A stretch of DNA of 64,000 nucleotides, from positions 372,001-436,000 of the forward strand of contig CAVSSL010000011.1 of assembly GCA_963730585.1 (NCBI GenBank), given 5' to 3'. Below the pieces are notes generated by a model, which had not been told where the DNA came from, searched no databases, and saw only the letters and a program-made list of their open reading frames with translations. The stretch is from Pedococcus_A sp963730585. Its GTDB lineage: Bacteria > Actinomycetota > Actinomycetes > Actinomycetales > Dermatophilaceae. Positions 8,129 through 15,653 of the stretch are shown piece by piece (within the stretch, counting starts at the first letter, position 1; the number at the start of each line of letters is the position of its first letter). The position numbers and the translations under genes are program-made.

Positions 8129-9298
8129 TCAGCGGTTGCTGAGCTCCTCGTCGGGGTCGTCGGGGTCCTCGTCACCCATCGACTCCGGCACGTAGTCGCG
8201 GGCCTCCTCGTACGGCAGCCCGGTGAGCATGAGGAGGTCGACGACCATCGAGCGGATCTGGGCCCGCATGACCTCGCTCGACAGGCCGGCCGTGGGGTCG
8301 ATGACGGCGCTGACCTCGGCGATCGCGGACAGGCCGCGCCGCGAGGCCTCAGGCAGGCGGCGCTCCTCGAGCTCGCCGGCGATCTCGTCGGTCACCTCCG
8401 CGAGGCTGGTCAGCAGGGCCAGGTATGCCGTGGGCACCGCCTCCCGCCGCCACGTCGCGATCGCGGCCCGGCGCACCAGAACGCGGAGGTTGCGGATCGC
8501 GCGGTCGAGGGGCTCGAGCAGGCTCGCGATGACCTGCACCGAGGGCAGGTGGCGGCGTCGGATGGGGGAGAGCCGCACCACGGCCATGCCCTCTTCCGAC
8601 GCCTCGCGCAGGTCCTTCAGCATCGACTCGGATGCTCGGGCCCGGGTCAGGGTGCGGGACGCGAGGTCGTAGTCGCCGTCGCGCAGCGACCGCTCGGTGT
8701 CACGCAGCATCGCGGAGAGCTCTCGCACCACGCCGGCCGCCCGCTGGCGGGGGCGGCGCACCGGTGCAGTGGGGGCGACGAGCGTGATCGCCAGGGCGAC
8801 GGTGCCGCCGACCACGGCGTCGACCCAGCGGGAGAACGCCTGGCCCGGCTGGGCGATCAGCGTGGTCACGATGACGGCTTGGAGGCCCGCCTGGGTCACC
8901 AGCAGCAGCCGTGCGCCGGTCAGGGTCGCCAGGCTCATCGCCACCACCGCGACCAGGGCGATCTGCCACACGCCAGAGCCGAAGTAGTGGACGAACAGGT
9001 CACCGATGAGGACGCCGATGGCCACGCCCATCATGACGTCCGCGACGCGGCGCAGACGCTGGCCGTACGACATGCCCAGGCACACCACGGCTGTGACGGG
9101 CGCGAAGAACGGCTGCGGGTGGTCCAACAGGTCCTTGGCGATCCACCACGCGACTCCGGCGCCGATGCCGCACTGGAGGATGAACAGGGCCCGCTGCCGG
9201 AGGCGCAGCAGCCTCACCCGCACCTCGGAGCGCGACCGACGGGCGGCGCGTGGCCCCAGCTCGCCGGGGCGTGGGAACAGGCGGTCTGGGGCCGTCAC
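8129..9298 (-). CDS. FUSC / aromatic-acid-exporter-like membrane protein
   Basis: A 389-residue protein. The N-terminal half holds about six membrane helices in the pattern of FUSC-family (ArAE) exporters: an initial LFILQCGIGAGVAWWIA helix, then FFAPVTAVVCLGMSYGQRLRRVADVMMGVAIG. The C-terminal half is a soluble, helical cytoplasmic region ending in a very acidic tail (ESMGDEDPDDPDEE). Family members export aromatic acids or related compounds. The substrate here is unknown. The GTG start lies 2 bases after the stop of the upstream DUF4287/DUF5655 gene, so the two are co-transcribed. Confidence 0.78.
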   Translation of the reverse strand: MTAPDRLFPRPGELGPRAARRSRSEVRVRLLRLRQRALFILQCGIGAGVAWWIAKDLLDHPQPFFAPVTAVVCLGMSYGQRLRRVADVMMGVAIGVLIGDLFVHYFGSGVWQIALVAVVAMSLATLTGARLLLVTQAGLQAVIVTTLIAQPGQAFSRWVDAVVGGTVALAITLVAPTAPVRRPRQRAAGVVRELSAMLRDTERSLRDGDYDLASRTLTRARASESMLKDLREASEEGMAVVRLSPIRRRHLPSVQVIASLLEPLDRAIRNLRVLVRRAAIATWRREAVPTAYLALLTSLAEVTDEIAGELEERRLPEASRRGLSAIAEVSAVIDPTAGLSSEVMRAQIRSMVVDLLMLTGLPYEEARDYVPESMGDEDPDDPDEELSNR

Positions 9299-9300
9299 GC

Positions 9301-9876
9301 TCAGGCGTTCTGCTCGTAGGCCGCCTCGAGCAGCGGCTCGAGTGAGCGCAGGTCGTCCTCGTCGGCGTCGGCCGGCAGGTGCAGCCAGTGCGTTGCCTGG
9401 GCGAATCCCTTGGCGGGGGAGAGCCGCTCGTCGTCGGGCACGTTGTCCCGGAAGCGGAACCCCACCCGCACCGTGTCGCGAGGCCCCGGCGCCACGGCGA
9501 CGAACTGGGTCTTGCGGACGACCGGAATGTAGGTGCTGCGGCCCTCGCGGCGGGTGTCGTCGCCCAGGCCCTCGGCCAGCGCGATGACGGCGTCGTGCAC
9601 GGGTCGCAGGTGGGCCTTGCCACCGGAGTACAGGCTGTCGGTGTAGGCGTCGGTGTCCGGCCTGACCCATCCCGCGTTGCGGGCGGCGGCGTCCGCGATG
9701 GCCCACTGGGAGTTCTGGGGAACGCCGTGCACGTCCTTGAGCCATCGCCGGACGGAGTTCTGGTCGAGCGGGTCGAGCCCGGCCTTGTGCACCTCCTCCA
9801 CCCAGTCCTCGAGGGTGCGGCCGGTGCGCTCCTTCAGGGAGGCGGTGACCGCGGCCATGTTGTCTGCCGGTTCCAT
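9301..9876 (-). CDS. DUF4287/DUF5655-domain protein
   Basis: A 191-residue soluble protein. Residues 1-65 (LKERTGRTLEDWVEEVHKAG then VRRWLKDVHGVPQNSQWAIADA) fit the DUF4287 domain. Residues 85-191, with HDAVIALAEGLG, STYIPVVRKTQFVAVAP and DTVRVGFRF, fit DUF5655, which is related to transport- or nucleic-acid-associated small domains of uncertain role. No catalytic motif is clear. It is the first gene of a probable three-gene minus-strand operon with the FUSC exporter and the MFS transporter. An 11-bp tandem repeat lies about 130 bases upstream of its start. Confidence 0.75.
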   Translation of the reverse strand: MEPADNMAAVTASLKERTGRTLEDWVEEVHKAGLDPLDQNSVRRWLKDVHGVPQNSQWAIADAAARNAGWVRPDTDAYTDSLYSGGKAHLRPVHDAVIALAEGLGDDTRREGRSTYIPVVRKTQFVAVAPGPRDTVRVGFRFRDNVPDDERLSPAKGFAQATHWLHLPADADEDDLRSLEPLLEAAYEQNA

Positions 9877-10001
9877 GCGGCGATTATGGCTGGCAGCGCC
9901 GGCACTCGCGCTGTTCGACCTGCCTTGCAGGCCGAGAACTCCCGGCAGCGCAGGCGCTCCACCCCGCCGGGCGCATGGCCCCTGAGCCGCCTCTCCGCCG
10001 T

Positions 10002-10036
10002 GGACATCCCTAGGACATCCCTAGGACATGCCTAGG
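10002..10036. repeat. three tandem 11-bp units GGACATCCCTA
   Basis: The units at 10002-10012 and 10013-10023 are identical. The third, 10024-10034, differs by one base (GGACATGCCTA), and GG begins a fourth. The repeat places the palindrome CCTAGG at 11-base intervals, about one helical turn. It lies between the 3' end of the HNH gene and the start of the DUF5655 gene. Confidence 0.8.
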
Positions 10037-10058
10037 ACCCCGCTGGCGTGAGCGGGGT
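10037..10058 (-). terminator. hairpin terminator of the HNH gene
   Basis: An inverted repeat (ACCCCGCT, 6-base loop, AGCGGGGT) 15 bases past the HNH-gene stop on the minus strand. There is no strong U tract, which is common for high-GC actinobacterial terminators. Confidence 0.55.
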
Positions 10059-10072
10059 GTGGGGCGGGGCCG

Positions 10073-11320
10073 CTACAGGTGCCAGGTGACCTGGGTGGCG
10101 GTAATGGTGCAGGTCAGGTCGCGGTCGTGGACCAGGGTGTGGTGCCGTCCGCAGAGCAGGGCGGTGTTGTGCAAGGCCGTGTCGCCCTTCTCCCACCAGG
10201 GGATGCCGTGGTGGGCGTCGCACCACTGAGCCGGGACCGTGCAGCCGGGGTAGGTGCAGCCGCCGTCGCGCAGCCAGGCGGCCAGGCGGATGGCGGGTGG
10301 GACGAGGCGTTTGCGCCGGCCGACGTCGAGCAGCTCGCTGTGGGTGCCGAGCACGGCCGGGATGAGTTCGGCGTCGCAGGCCAGCCGGCGGATGGTGCCG
10401 GCGGTCAGGAGCTCCTGGCCGAGGGTGAGGCCGGCCCCGCGGACGGCGCCGGTCAGCTGCTCCAGGCTCATCGTGACCACAAGCTGCGCCTTGGCGGTCT
10501 TGGGTGCCGCGCCGGGTGAGGAGACGCCGCGGCCGATGATGGCCAGCAGGGCGTCGGCGCGCCGGGCGGCCGGGGTCCGCAGGTCGGGCTCGGGCTGGGA
10601 ACGGTCCGCGGTCCGGATGGGTTGCGGGCGGGCCAGCGGGTCGATCGCGGCGTCCAGGATGGCCGCTCCCTCGGGGTCGAGGACCAGCCGGTAGGTGGAC
10701 ATCCCGGCCGGGCCGGGGGACTTGAACAGCGCCCGGGCCGAGCGTTGCCGTTCGGCGAGGTGCTCGGCGTCCTTCTCGGGGCGCAGCAGGGCGGCGGCGT
10801 GCCGGATCGCGATGGCCAGCTGCTTCTCCGTCAACGCGGGAGCGGCCTGGATGAGGGTGGCGGTGTCGTCCTCGAGCTGGTCGGGGTCGGCGACCGGCGC
10901 CGCGGACCGGTGGAACCGGGCGAGCTGGGCGGCCTTCGGCAGGCTGACCGCGCCACTCTCGACGGCGGTGGCCAGGTCCCGCAGCCGCGGGTCCCGGCAC
11001 GCGTCGGCCACCACCTGCAGGGTGGAGGCGTGCCCCATCGACATCCCGGCCGCCTGGGTGGACCAGTCCACCCCCGACCAGCCCTGCTCGCTGCCCAGCC
11101 CGCGCGAGCGGGCCTCGGCGACCACCGCAACCTGCTGGGCCTCCGCGCCCGCCCGGACCCGCTCGAGGTGCCCCAAGGTGTCGGCGACCTCGGCGTCGGA
11201 CAGCGCCCACAGCTGCGACACCTGCGCCCGGCCGCCGGCCAGCGCCGCGTCCGCGGCCCGGGCCGCGGACAGCACGGGCCGGGACCCGAACGCCGACGGC
11301 GAGAGCGAGGTGCTGGACAT
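10073..11320 (-). CDS. DUF222 / HNH endonuclease-domain protein (13E12-repeat family)
   Basis: A 415-residue protein of the family that includes the mycobacterial 13E12 repeat proteins. The N-terminal DUF222 region covers about residues 30-280. The C-terminus holds a zinc-ribbon-like HNH nuclease: YPGCTVPAQWCDAHHGIP, then NTALLCGRHHTLVH, with two Cys pairs and the His residues in place. Members are repeated in many actinobacterial genomes and their biological role is unknown. The start is the ATG giving MSSTSLSPS, 6 bases after a TACGGT box. Two palindromes lie just upstream, overlapping and beyond the expected -35 position. A terminator hairpin follows the gene. Confidence 0.9.
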   Translation of the reverse strand: MSSTSLSPSAFGSRPVLSAARAADAALAGGRAQVSQLWALSDAEVADTLGHLERVRAGAEAQQVAVVAEARSRGLGSEQGWSGVDWSTQAAGMSMGHASTLQVVADACRDPRLRDLATAVESGAVSLPKAAQLARFHRSAAPVADPDQLEDDTATLIQAAPALTEKQLAIAIRHAAALLRPEKDAEHLAERQRSARALFKSPGPAGMSTYRLVLDPEGAAILDAAIDPLARPQPIRTADRSQPEPDLRTPAARRADALLAIIGRGVSSPGAAPKTAKAQLVVTMSLEQLTGAVRGAGLTLGQELLTAGTIRRLACDAELIPAVLGTHSELLDVGRRKRLVPPAIRLAAWLRDGGCTYPGCTVPAQWCDAHHGIPWWEKGDTALHNTALLCGRHHTLVHDRDLTCTITATQVTWHL

Positions 11321-11326
11321 GACAAC

Positions 11327-11332
11327 ACCGTA
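11327..11332 (-). promoter_or_regulatory. -10 box TACGGT of the HNH gene, probably leaderless
   Basis: On the minus strand TACGGT is followed by 6 bases and then ATG at 11320. A possible -35 (TTGGGT) lies about 16 bases further upstream. Confidence 0.55.
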
Positions 11333-11355
11333 GAGGGGGCCACCGACAACCCAAC

Positions 11356-11391
11356 TTGGCCGCTGGCCAACGAGAACCGTTGCGACGCAAC
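11356..11391. promoter_or_regulatory. two palindromes upstream of the HNH gene (candidate operators)
   Basis: TTGGCC-GCT-GGCCAA at 11356-11370 and GTTGCG-A-CGCAAC at 11379-11391 are both perfect inverted repeats in the 166-base divergent gap between the HNH gene and the HEAT-repeat gene. They sit just upstream of the HNH -35/-10 region, where an operator or activator site could lie. Confidence 0.4.
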
Positions 11392-11486
11392 AGTGTTCAC
11401 GGCACACGAGTGGCGCACGCGCAACACGGGGAACCGCTCCTGTGGATGCTGGGACGCCGTGCGGACCTCTGTGGAACAGTGAAGAC

Positions 11487-12215
11487 GTGACGCGGATCCA
11501 GCAGTACCGCGAGAGCCTGCGGGAGCTGCCCAGAGCCGGATGGGCGCGCTACCTCAGCGAGCAGTCCGGACTGCCCGGTCCGCGTGGGAACATCGAGCTG
11601 GCGCAGGCCTTCGCCGACGAGGCCGACCCGGCACTGGTCGAGGAGCTCCTCGCCACCGGCGACGAGTACCTCACCTTCTGCGGCGTCGTCGCGCTCGGTC
11701 GCGAGCTGGCCGCCGCCCCGTCCCACGAGCTGGAGGAGCGGCTCCGGGCGTACGCAGCGGACGAGCGCTGGCGCGTCCGCGAGGCCGTCGCGATGGCCCT
11801 GCAACGGGTTGGAGACGTCGACCTCGCTCAGCTGCTCCGGGTGGTCGCCGCGTGGGCCGGTGACCCCGACCCGCTCGTGCAGCGCGCGGCCGTCGCCGGT
11901 ATCTGCGAGCCACGGCTGCTCACGGGCCCCGTGGCGGCGGCAGCAGCCCTCGACGCGTGCCGGGTGGCGACCGACCGCCTGGCCAGCACCCCGCGAGACC
12001 GGCGCCGCGACCCGGGACTGCGCGTGCTGAGGCAGGGCCTCGGCTACTGCTGGAGCGTCGCCGTGGCGGCGGACCCCGATCGCGGGTTGCCCGCGTTCGC
12101 TGCCCTGGCGGTGCGCGACGGCCCCGACGAGGCCGACGACCCCGACGTGGCATGGATCGTGAAGGAGAACCGCAGGAAGAAGCGTCTCGCCCGCCTGCTG
12201 CAGGTCAGCTCGTGA
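11487..12215 (+). CDS. HEAT-repeat-like protein
   Basis: A 242-residue soluble alpha-helical protein. Two or three HEAT-like repeats are visible around residues 55-160, for example DEYLTFCGVVALGREL, ERWRVREAVAMALQRVG and DPLVQRAAVAGICEP. Such proteins usually act as protein-protein interaction scaffolds. No enzymatic site is visible and the partner is unknown. The GTG start was chosen over an ATG 45 bases upstream, because the region before the GTG does not look coding. Its 3' end overlaps the converging alpha/beta hydrolase gene by 11 bases. Confidence 0.72.
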   Translation: MTRIQQYRESLRELPRAGWARYLSEQSGLPGPRGNIELAQAFADEADPALVEELLATGDEYLTFCGVVALGRELAAAPSHELEERLRAYAADERWRVREAVAMALQRVGDVDLAQLLRVVAAWAGDPDPLVQRAAVAGICEPRLLTGPVAAAAALDACRVATDRLASTPRDRRRDPGLRVLRQGLGYCWSVAVAADPDRGLPAFAALAVRDGPDEADDPDVAWIVKENRRKKRLARLLQVSS

Positions 12216-13017
12216 CCACCATGGTCTCGACGAAGCGGGTCGCGTCGTTGGCCACGCGACCCGGCTGCTCCCACAACACCAGGTGGCCGGTGTCCTCGTA
12301 GACCAGCAGGCTCGAGTCCTCGATGGAGCGCACGAGGGCCTCCTGGCTGGCCCGCGACAGGAACCGGTCATGTGCCCCCCAGATGACCAGCCCGGGCCCG
12401 CGCAGCTTCTGCCGCAGCGTCGGTGGCTCGGCCTCCATCAGACCCTGCAGCACCTTGCGCCAGACCAGCGCGGGCACGTGCAATCCGTCCTGCACCCTGT
12501 CGCGCAGGTACCACTCGGGCACCCGGGCGTAGAGCGGGAACCAGCTCAGGGACGCGCGCACCCAGCCCGGGTCCACGGGGTCGCGGAGCTGCTCGACCTC
12601 GTCGGCGAAGGCCGGTCTGGTCCGCATGCTGTGGGGCGAGCCGACCAGTACCAGCCCGGAGACGCGCAACGGGTGGAGCCGGGCGACCTGCTGGGCGACG
12701 TAGCCCCCGCTGGAGGAACCGAGCAGCGTGGCGCGGTCGACGCCGAGGTGGTCGAGGACGGCCACGACGTCGTTGGCGAAGTCCATGAGGCGGTACCCGT
12801 CGGACGGCCGCGACGCACCACCGTGGCCGCGCTGGTCGAACGCGACGACCCGCAGCCAGCGGGGGAACCGGGGGACCAGGCGGTCGAAGCTTGCCGTGCC
12901 CTCCGCCCACGCGTGCAGCAGCACCAGGACAGGGCCCGATGGGTCCCCCTGTTCCGTGACCGGCACCGTCACTCCGGTCGGCAGGGTGATGCGCTCCCGG
13001 TGGCCGAGCTGGCCCAC
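12205..13017 (-). CDS. alpha/beta-fold hydrolase
   Basis: A 270-residue hydrolase. The nucleophile elbow is GSSSGG (Ser in LLGSSSGGYVAQ). The oxyanion region is LLHAWAEGTASFDRLV, the acid is Asp in WGAHDRFLS, and the catalytic His is in EDTGHLVLWEQPG. AFDQRGHGGASRP is typical of the family. Likely an esterase, lactonase or C-C hydrolase; the substrate is not predictable. The GTG start (VGQLGHRERITLP) follows a TAGCCT box by 9 bases. The 3' end overlaps the HEAT-repeat gene on the other strand. Confidence 0.85.
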   Translation of the reverse strand: MGQLGHRERITLPTGVTVPVTEQGDPSGPVLVLLHAWAEGTASFDRLVPRFPRWLRVVAFDQRGHGGASRPSDGYRLMDFANDVVAVLDHLGVDRATLLGSSSGGYVAQQVARLHPLRVSGLVLVGSPHSMRTRPAFADEVEQLRDPVDPGWVRASLSWFPLYARVPEWYLRDRVQDGLHVPALVWRKVLQGLMEAEPPTLRQKLRGPGLVIWGAHDRFLSRASQEALVRSIEDSSLLVYEDTGHLVLWEQPGRVANDATRFVETMVVTS

Positions 13018-13026
13018 GTCTCGCAG

Positions 13027-13032
13027 GCTAGG
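13027..13032 (-). promoter_or_regulatory. -10 box TAGCCT of the alpha/beta hydrolase
   Basis: A TANNNT match on the minus strand, 9 bases before the GTG. The spacing allows a leaderless or nearly leaderless transcript. Confidence 0.45.
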
Positions 13033-13135
13033 TGCGTGCCGGTGCCCGCCGACAGATGCAGAAGGACGAGGTCGTCGGGACGAAGGTCCCTCCGGGCGCC
13101 TTCGGGCGCTGTCCCGGTGCGACGTCCCCGGGCAG

Positions 13136-13714
13136 TCACCGCAGCGGCAGGTAGCCGTCGTCGGTCGTGTCGACGACCAGGTCGGCGCGCGCCCGCGTGC
13201 CGTCGGCGGCATACAGGTCCTTCTCCTGCGCCGCCCACCGGTCCCAGAACGGCTCGTATGCCGCGTCGCGGGCGAGGCCGCGCGCGTGGCGGACCGCCTC
13301 GTCGGCCTCCACCCACACGAACGTCGACGCCGCGTCGCCGACGGGCCGTACCCCGGAGCCGCAGCCCTCCAGCACCAGCACGTCGCTGCCCGGCACCTGG
13401 ACCCACTCGGCGTACTCGTCCGCCGTCCAGTCCCAGCGCCGGTAGCGCGCCGGCAGGCCACGGCTCAGGGGGGCGGCAACCCAGTCCTGGGCCCGCAGCA
13501 CACCGTCTCGCAGGCCGTCCCAGCCCGGGTACAGGTCGTCCATGTGCACCGTGGTCGCGAACAGCGCCTCGGCCACCCGTCGCGCAAGGGTCGTCTTGCC
13601 GGCGCCGCTGGGGCCGTCGATGGAGACCAGGCGGGTTGCGCCGCAACGGGGTTCGCTGGCATCGACGAGGGAGACGATGGCGGCGACGCGTTCCGCCATC
13701 AGGTCGCCCGCCAT
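13136..13714 (-). CDS. uridine-kinase-like P-loop ATPase
   Basis: A 192-residue P-loop protein. The Walker A motif GPSGAGKTT is near residue 32, followed by VHMDDLYPGWDGL, a nucleoside-kinase-like substrate segment, and VLVLEGCGSG as the Walker-B-like strand. It resembles the uridine/phosphoribulokinase group, and actinobacterial copies are annotated as ATP-binding or hypothetical uridine kinases. The substrate is unproven. The start is the ATG 7 bases after a TACGCT box, divergent from hisF with only 31 bases between the two start codons. Confidence 0.78.
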   Translation of the reverse strand: MAGDLMAERVAAIVSLVDASEPRCGATRLVSIDGPSGAGKTTLARRVAEALFATTVHMDDLYPGWDGLRDGVLRAQDWVAAPLSRGLPARYRRWDWTADEYAEWVQVPGSDVLVLEGCGSGVRPVGDAASTFVWVEADEAVRHARGLARDAAYEPFWDRWAAQEKDLYAADGTRARADLVVDTTDDGYLPLR

Positions 13715-13721
13715 GGGCGCC

Positions 13722-13739
13722 AGCGTAGACGGATACCCT
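13722..13739. promoter_or_regulatory. divergent leaderless promoters of the kinase and hisF
   Basis: The minus-strand -10 box TACGCT (13722-13727) serves the kinase ATG at 13714. The plus-strand -10 box TACCCT (13734-13739) serves the hisF GTG at 13746. The two boxes are 6 bases apart, so polymerases are unlikely to occupy both at once. Confidence 0.55.
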
Positions 13740-13745
13740 GTGCGC

Positions 13746-14519
13746 GTGAGCGTCGCCACCCGTGTCATCCCGTGTCTCGACGTCGACGCCGGCCGCGTGG
13801 TCAAGGGCGTGAGGTTCCAGAACCTGCGGGACGCGGGCGACCCGGTCGAGCTGGCGAAGGCCTACGACCGCCAGGGCGCCGACGAGCTGACCTTCCTCGA
13901 CGTGACCGCGAGCAGCGGCAACCGCGAGACGACCTACGACGTCGTCCGGCGCACCGCCGAGCAGGTCTTCATCCCGCTGACCGTGGGCGGGGGAGTGCGC
14001 GCCGTCGAGGACGTCGACAGGCTGCTGCGGGCCGGTGCCGACAAGGTCGGGGTCAACACCGCGGCCATCGCCCGCCCGGAGCTGATCAGCGAGATCGCCG
14101 CCCGCTTCGGCTCCCAGGTGCTGGTGCTGTCGGCCGACGTCCGCCGGCGCCGCGGCGAGGACGGCAGCCTGCTCGAGGGTTTCGAGGTGACCACTCACGG
14201 AGGTCGCGAGGGCACCGGCATCGACGCCGTCGAGTGGTGCGTGCGCACCGCTGAGCTCGGTGCGGGCGAGATCCTGCTCAACTCGATGGACGCCGACGGC
14301 ACGAAGGACGGCTACGACCTCGACCTGATCCGCCAGGTGCGCAGCGAGGTGCACATCCCGATCATCGCCAGCGGCGGAGCCGGCAAGGTGGAGGACTTCG
14401 CTCCCGCCGTGCACGCCGGTGCCGATGCGGTGCTCGCGGCCAGCGTCTTCCACTTCGGTGAGCTGACCGTCGGCGAGGTCAAGGCCGCGATGCGCGCCGA
14501 CGGGATCTGCGTCCGGTAG
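13746..14519 (+). CDS. hisF: imidazole glycerol phosphate synthase, cyclase subunit
   Basis: A 257-residue TIM barrel that takes ammonia from HisH and converts PRFAR to imidazole glycerol phosphate and AICAR. It begins VATRVIPCLDVDAGRVVKGV, with catalytic Asp in CLDVD. Other family segments are FLDVTAS with the second catalytic Asp, PLTVGGGVR and IIASGGAGK. The start is the GTG 6 bases after TACCCT. Longer in-frame extensions upstream run into the divergent kinase gene and are not credible. It stands apart from hisE-hisG and hisI, so the his pathway is dispersed. Confidence 0.96.
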   Translation: MSVATRVIPCLDVDAGRVVKGVRFQNLRDAGDPVELAKAYDRQGADELTFLDVTASSGNRETTYDVVRRTAEQVFIPLTVGGGVRAVEDVDRLLRAGADKVGVNTAAIARPELISEIAARFGSQVLVLSADVRRRRGEDGSLLEGFEVTTHGGREGTGIDAVEWCVRTAELGAGEILLNSMDADGTKDGYDLDLIRQVRSEVHIPIIASGGAGKVEDFAPAVHAGADAVLAASVFHFGELTVGEVKAAMRADGICVR

Positions 14520-14575
14520 CCCTCCGTCATCGGTGCACGAGGACGTCGAGGTGGACGCTGCGTCGAGGTGGACCG

Positions 14576-14872
14576 TCACTCCAGGACGTCGAGCTGCACG
14601 TCGACCGGGTCACCGTCGTCGAGCCCCTCGGCCGTCCTGACGGACTTCTTCACCGGCAGGACGTAGCTTCCGCTGCCCGAGTCGGGGAACACGGAGGTGG
14701 TCCACGTCGTGGCGCCGATGGTCGCCCGGACCCGCACCGAACCGAAGCCTCGCGGGGGTCGGGGCTGCTCGCGGACCGCCTCGGCGGCATCGCGGGGAAG
14801 TGTCACGAAGTACCAGCCGCCCTCGGTCTTCCAGGGCCACAGCTCGGCGGTGAAGCGGCAGGTCGCACCCAT
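14576..14872 (-). CDS. DUF1905-domain protein
   Basis: A 98-residue protein covering a whole DUF1905 domain: TCRFTAELWPWKTEGGWYFVTLP near the N-terminus, then GFGSVRVRATIGATTWTTSVFPDS and YVLPVKKSVRTAEGLDDGDPVDVQL. The fold is a small beta barrel of unknown function, often found beside DinB-like or YdeI-like proteins. The start is the ATG 6 bases after TAGCAT on the minus strand. It converges with hisF and lies next to the TIGR03085 protein gene. Confidence 0.85.
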   Translation of the reverse strand: MGATCRFTAELWPWKTEGGWYFVTLPRDAAEAVREQPRPPRGFGSVRVRATIGATTWTTSVFPDSGSGSYVLPVKKSVRTAEGLDDGDPVDVQLDVLE

Positions 14873-14878
14873 GCCTGG

Positions 14879-14884
14879 ATGCTA
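14879..14884 (-). promoter_or_regulatory. -10 box TAGCAT of the DUF1905 gene, probably leaderless
   Basis: TAGCAT on the minus strand is followed by 6 bases and then the ATG at 14872. No Shine-Dalgarno sequence is visible. Confidence 0.55.
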
Positions 14885-14937
14885 GGCGCCGCCACCGACG
14901 GCGAGAGCCTGGGCGGGGCAGCACGCTGCCCGACGGA

Positions 14938-15579
14938 TCAGCTGAAGCCGAGCGGGCTGGCGTAGAGGGCGTCGACGGCGTCCGGGGCGCCCTGCGGCTC
15001 GATGGCGGCCACCTGGGGCCGGCCGAACCCGGCGAGCACCAGCTCGGTCGGCTCGCCCTGGAGGATCACGGTGCCCAGGCCGGTGGGGCCGTGCACGGTG
15101 TGACGGCCGTAGCCGGGGGCGATGAGCACGACGCCGGTGCGGGCCCGACGGAAGAGGAGCCGGCCCACGCGCCCCAGCGACGCCCAGAGCGCGGACTGCA
15201 GGTCGTCTCCCACCTCGCGCTGGGGCCCGGTGCTGGTCGCGCGCAGGACGTCCTCGTGGTGGACGAAGAACTCGAGCAGGTTGACGGCTTCGTCGACGGG
15301 GCCCACCCGGGTGGGCGACCACATCGGGGGGCCGGAGCGGACCAGACCGACGAGCTCCGGCCACGGCTTGGCGGCGTATTCCTTCTGGACCCGCTCGGTG
15401 CGCGCACGCAGCCCCGGCAGCACGATGCCCGGGGCCAGGTCGGGCCGCCGCTCCCGGATGACGAGGTGGGCGGCGAGGTCGGCGGTGTCCCAAGGGGTGC
15501 ACAGCGTCGGCGCGTCCGGGCCCACCGTGTCGAAGGTGTCGCAGAGGGCTGCGCGCTCGGCCTGGGCGTGGTGGGTCAT
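14938..15579 (-). CDS. TIGR03085-family metal-binding protein (DinB/MDMPI-like)
   Basis: A 213-residue protein of the mycothiol-dependent maleylpyruvate-isomerase-like superfamily. The start MTHHAQAERAALCDTFD and the segment LCTPWDTADLAAHLVIRERRPD are typical of TIGR03085. The His in AAHL and FFVHHEDVLRA would be metal ligands in the DinB four-helix fold. The function of this subfamily is unknown, and a link to mycothiol is only family-level inference. I chose the ATG aligned with the family start; another ATG 12 bases upstream is possible. Confidence 0.83.
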   Translation of the reverse strand: MTHHAQAERAALCDTFDTVGPDAPTLCTPWDTADLAAHLVIRERRPDLAPGIVLPGLRARTERVQKEYAAKPWPELVGLVRSGPPMWSPTRVGPVDEAVNLLEFFVHHEDVLRATSTGPQREVGDDLQSALWASLGRVGRLLFRRARTGVVLIAPGYGRHTVHGPTGLGTVILQGEPTELVLAGFGRPQVAAIEPQGAPDAVDALYASPLGFS

Positions 15580-15653
15580 GCGCGCCATCATGCCTGCCGC
15601 GTGAGAGGCTTGCAGACCGCCCCCCTCCGTCCCTGCCCTTCCAGGAGCTGCGT

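Noticed and set aside
13096..13109. GCGCC-TTCG-GGCGC hairpin as a terminator downstream of the kinase gene
   Set aside because: The stem is only 5 bases and the tetraloop orientation fits the opposite strand. Too weak to list as a feature.
13542..13745. Longer in-frame N-terminal extension of hisF starting at ATG 13542
   Set aside because: The extension is antisense to the kinase gene, adds 68 residues not seen in HisF, and skips the GTG that sits 6 bases after TACCCT.
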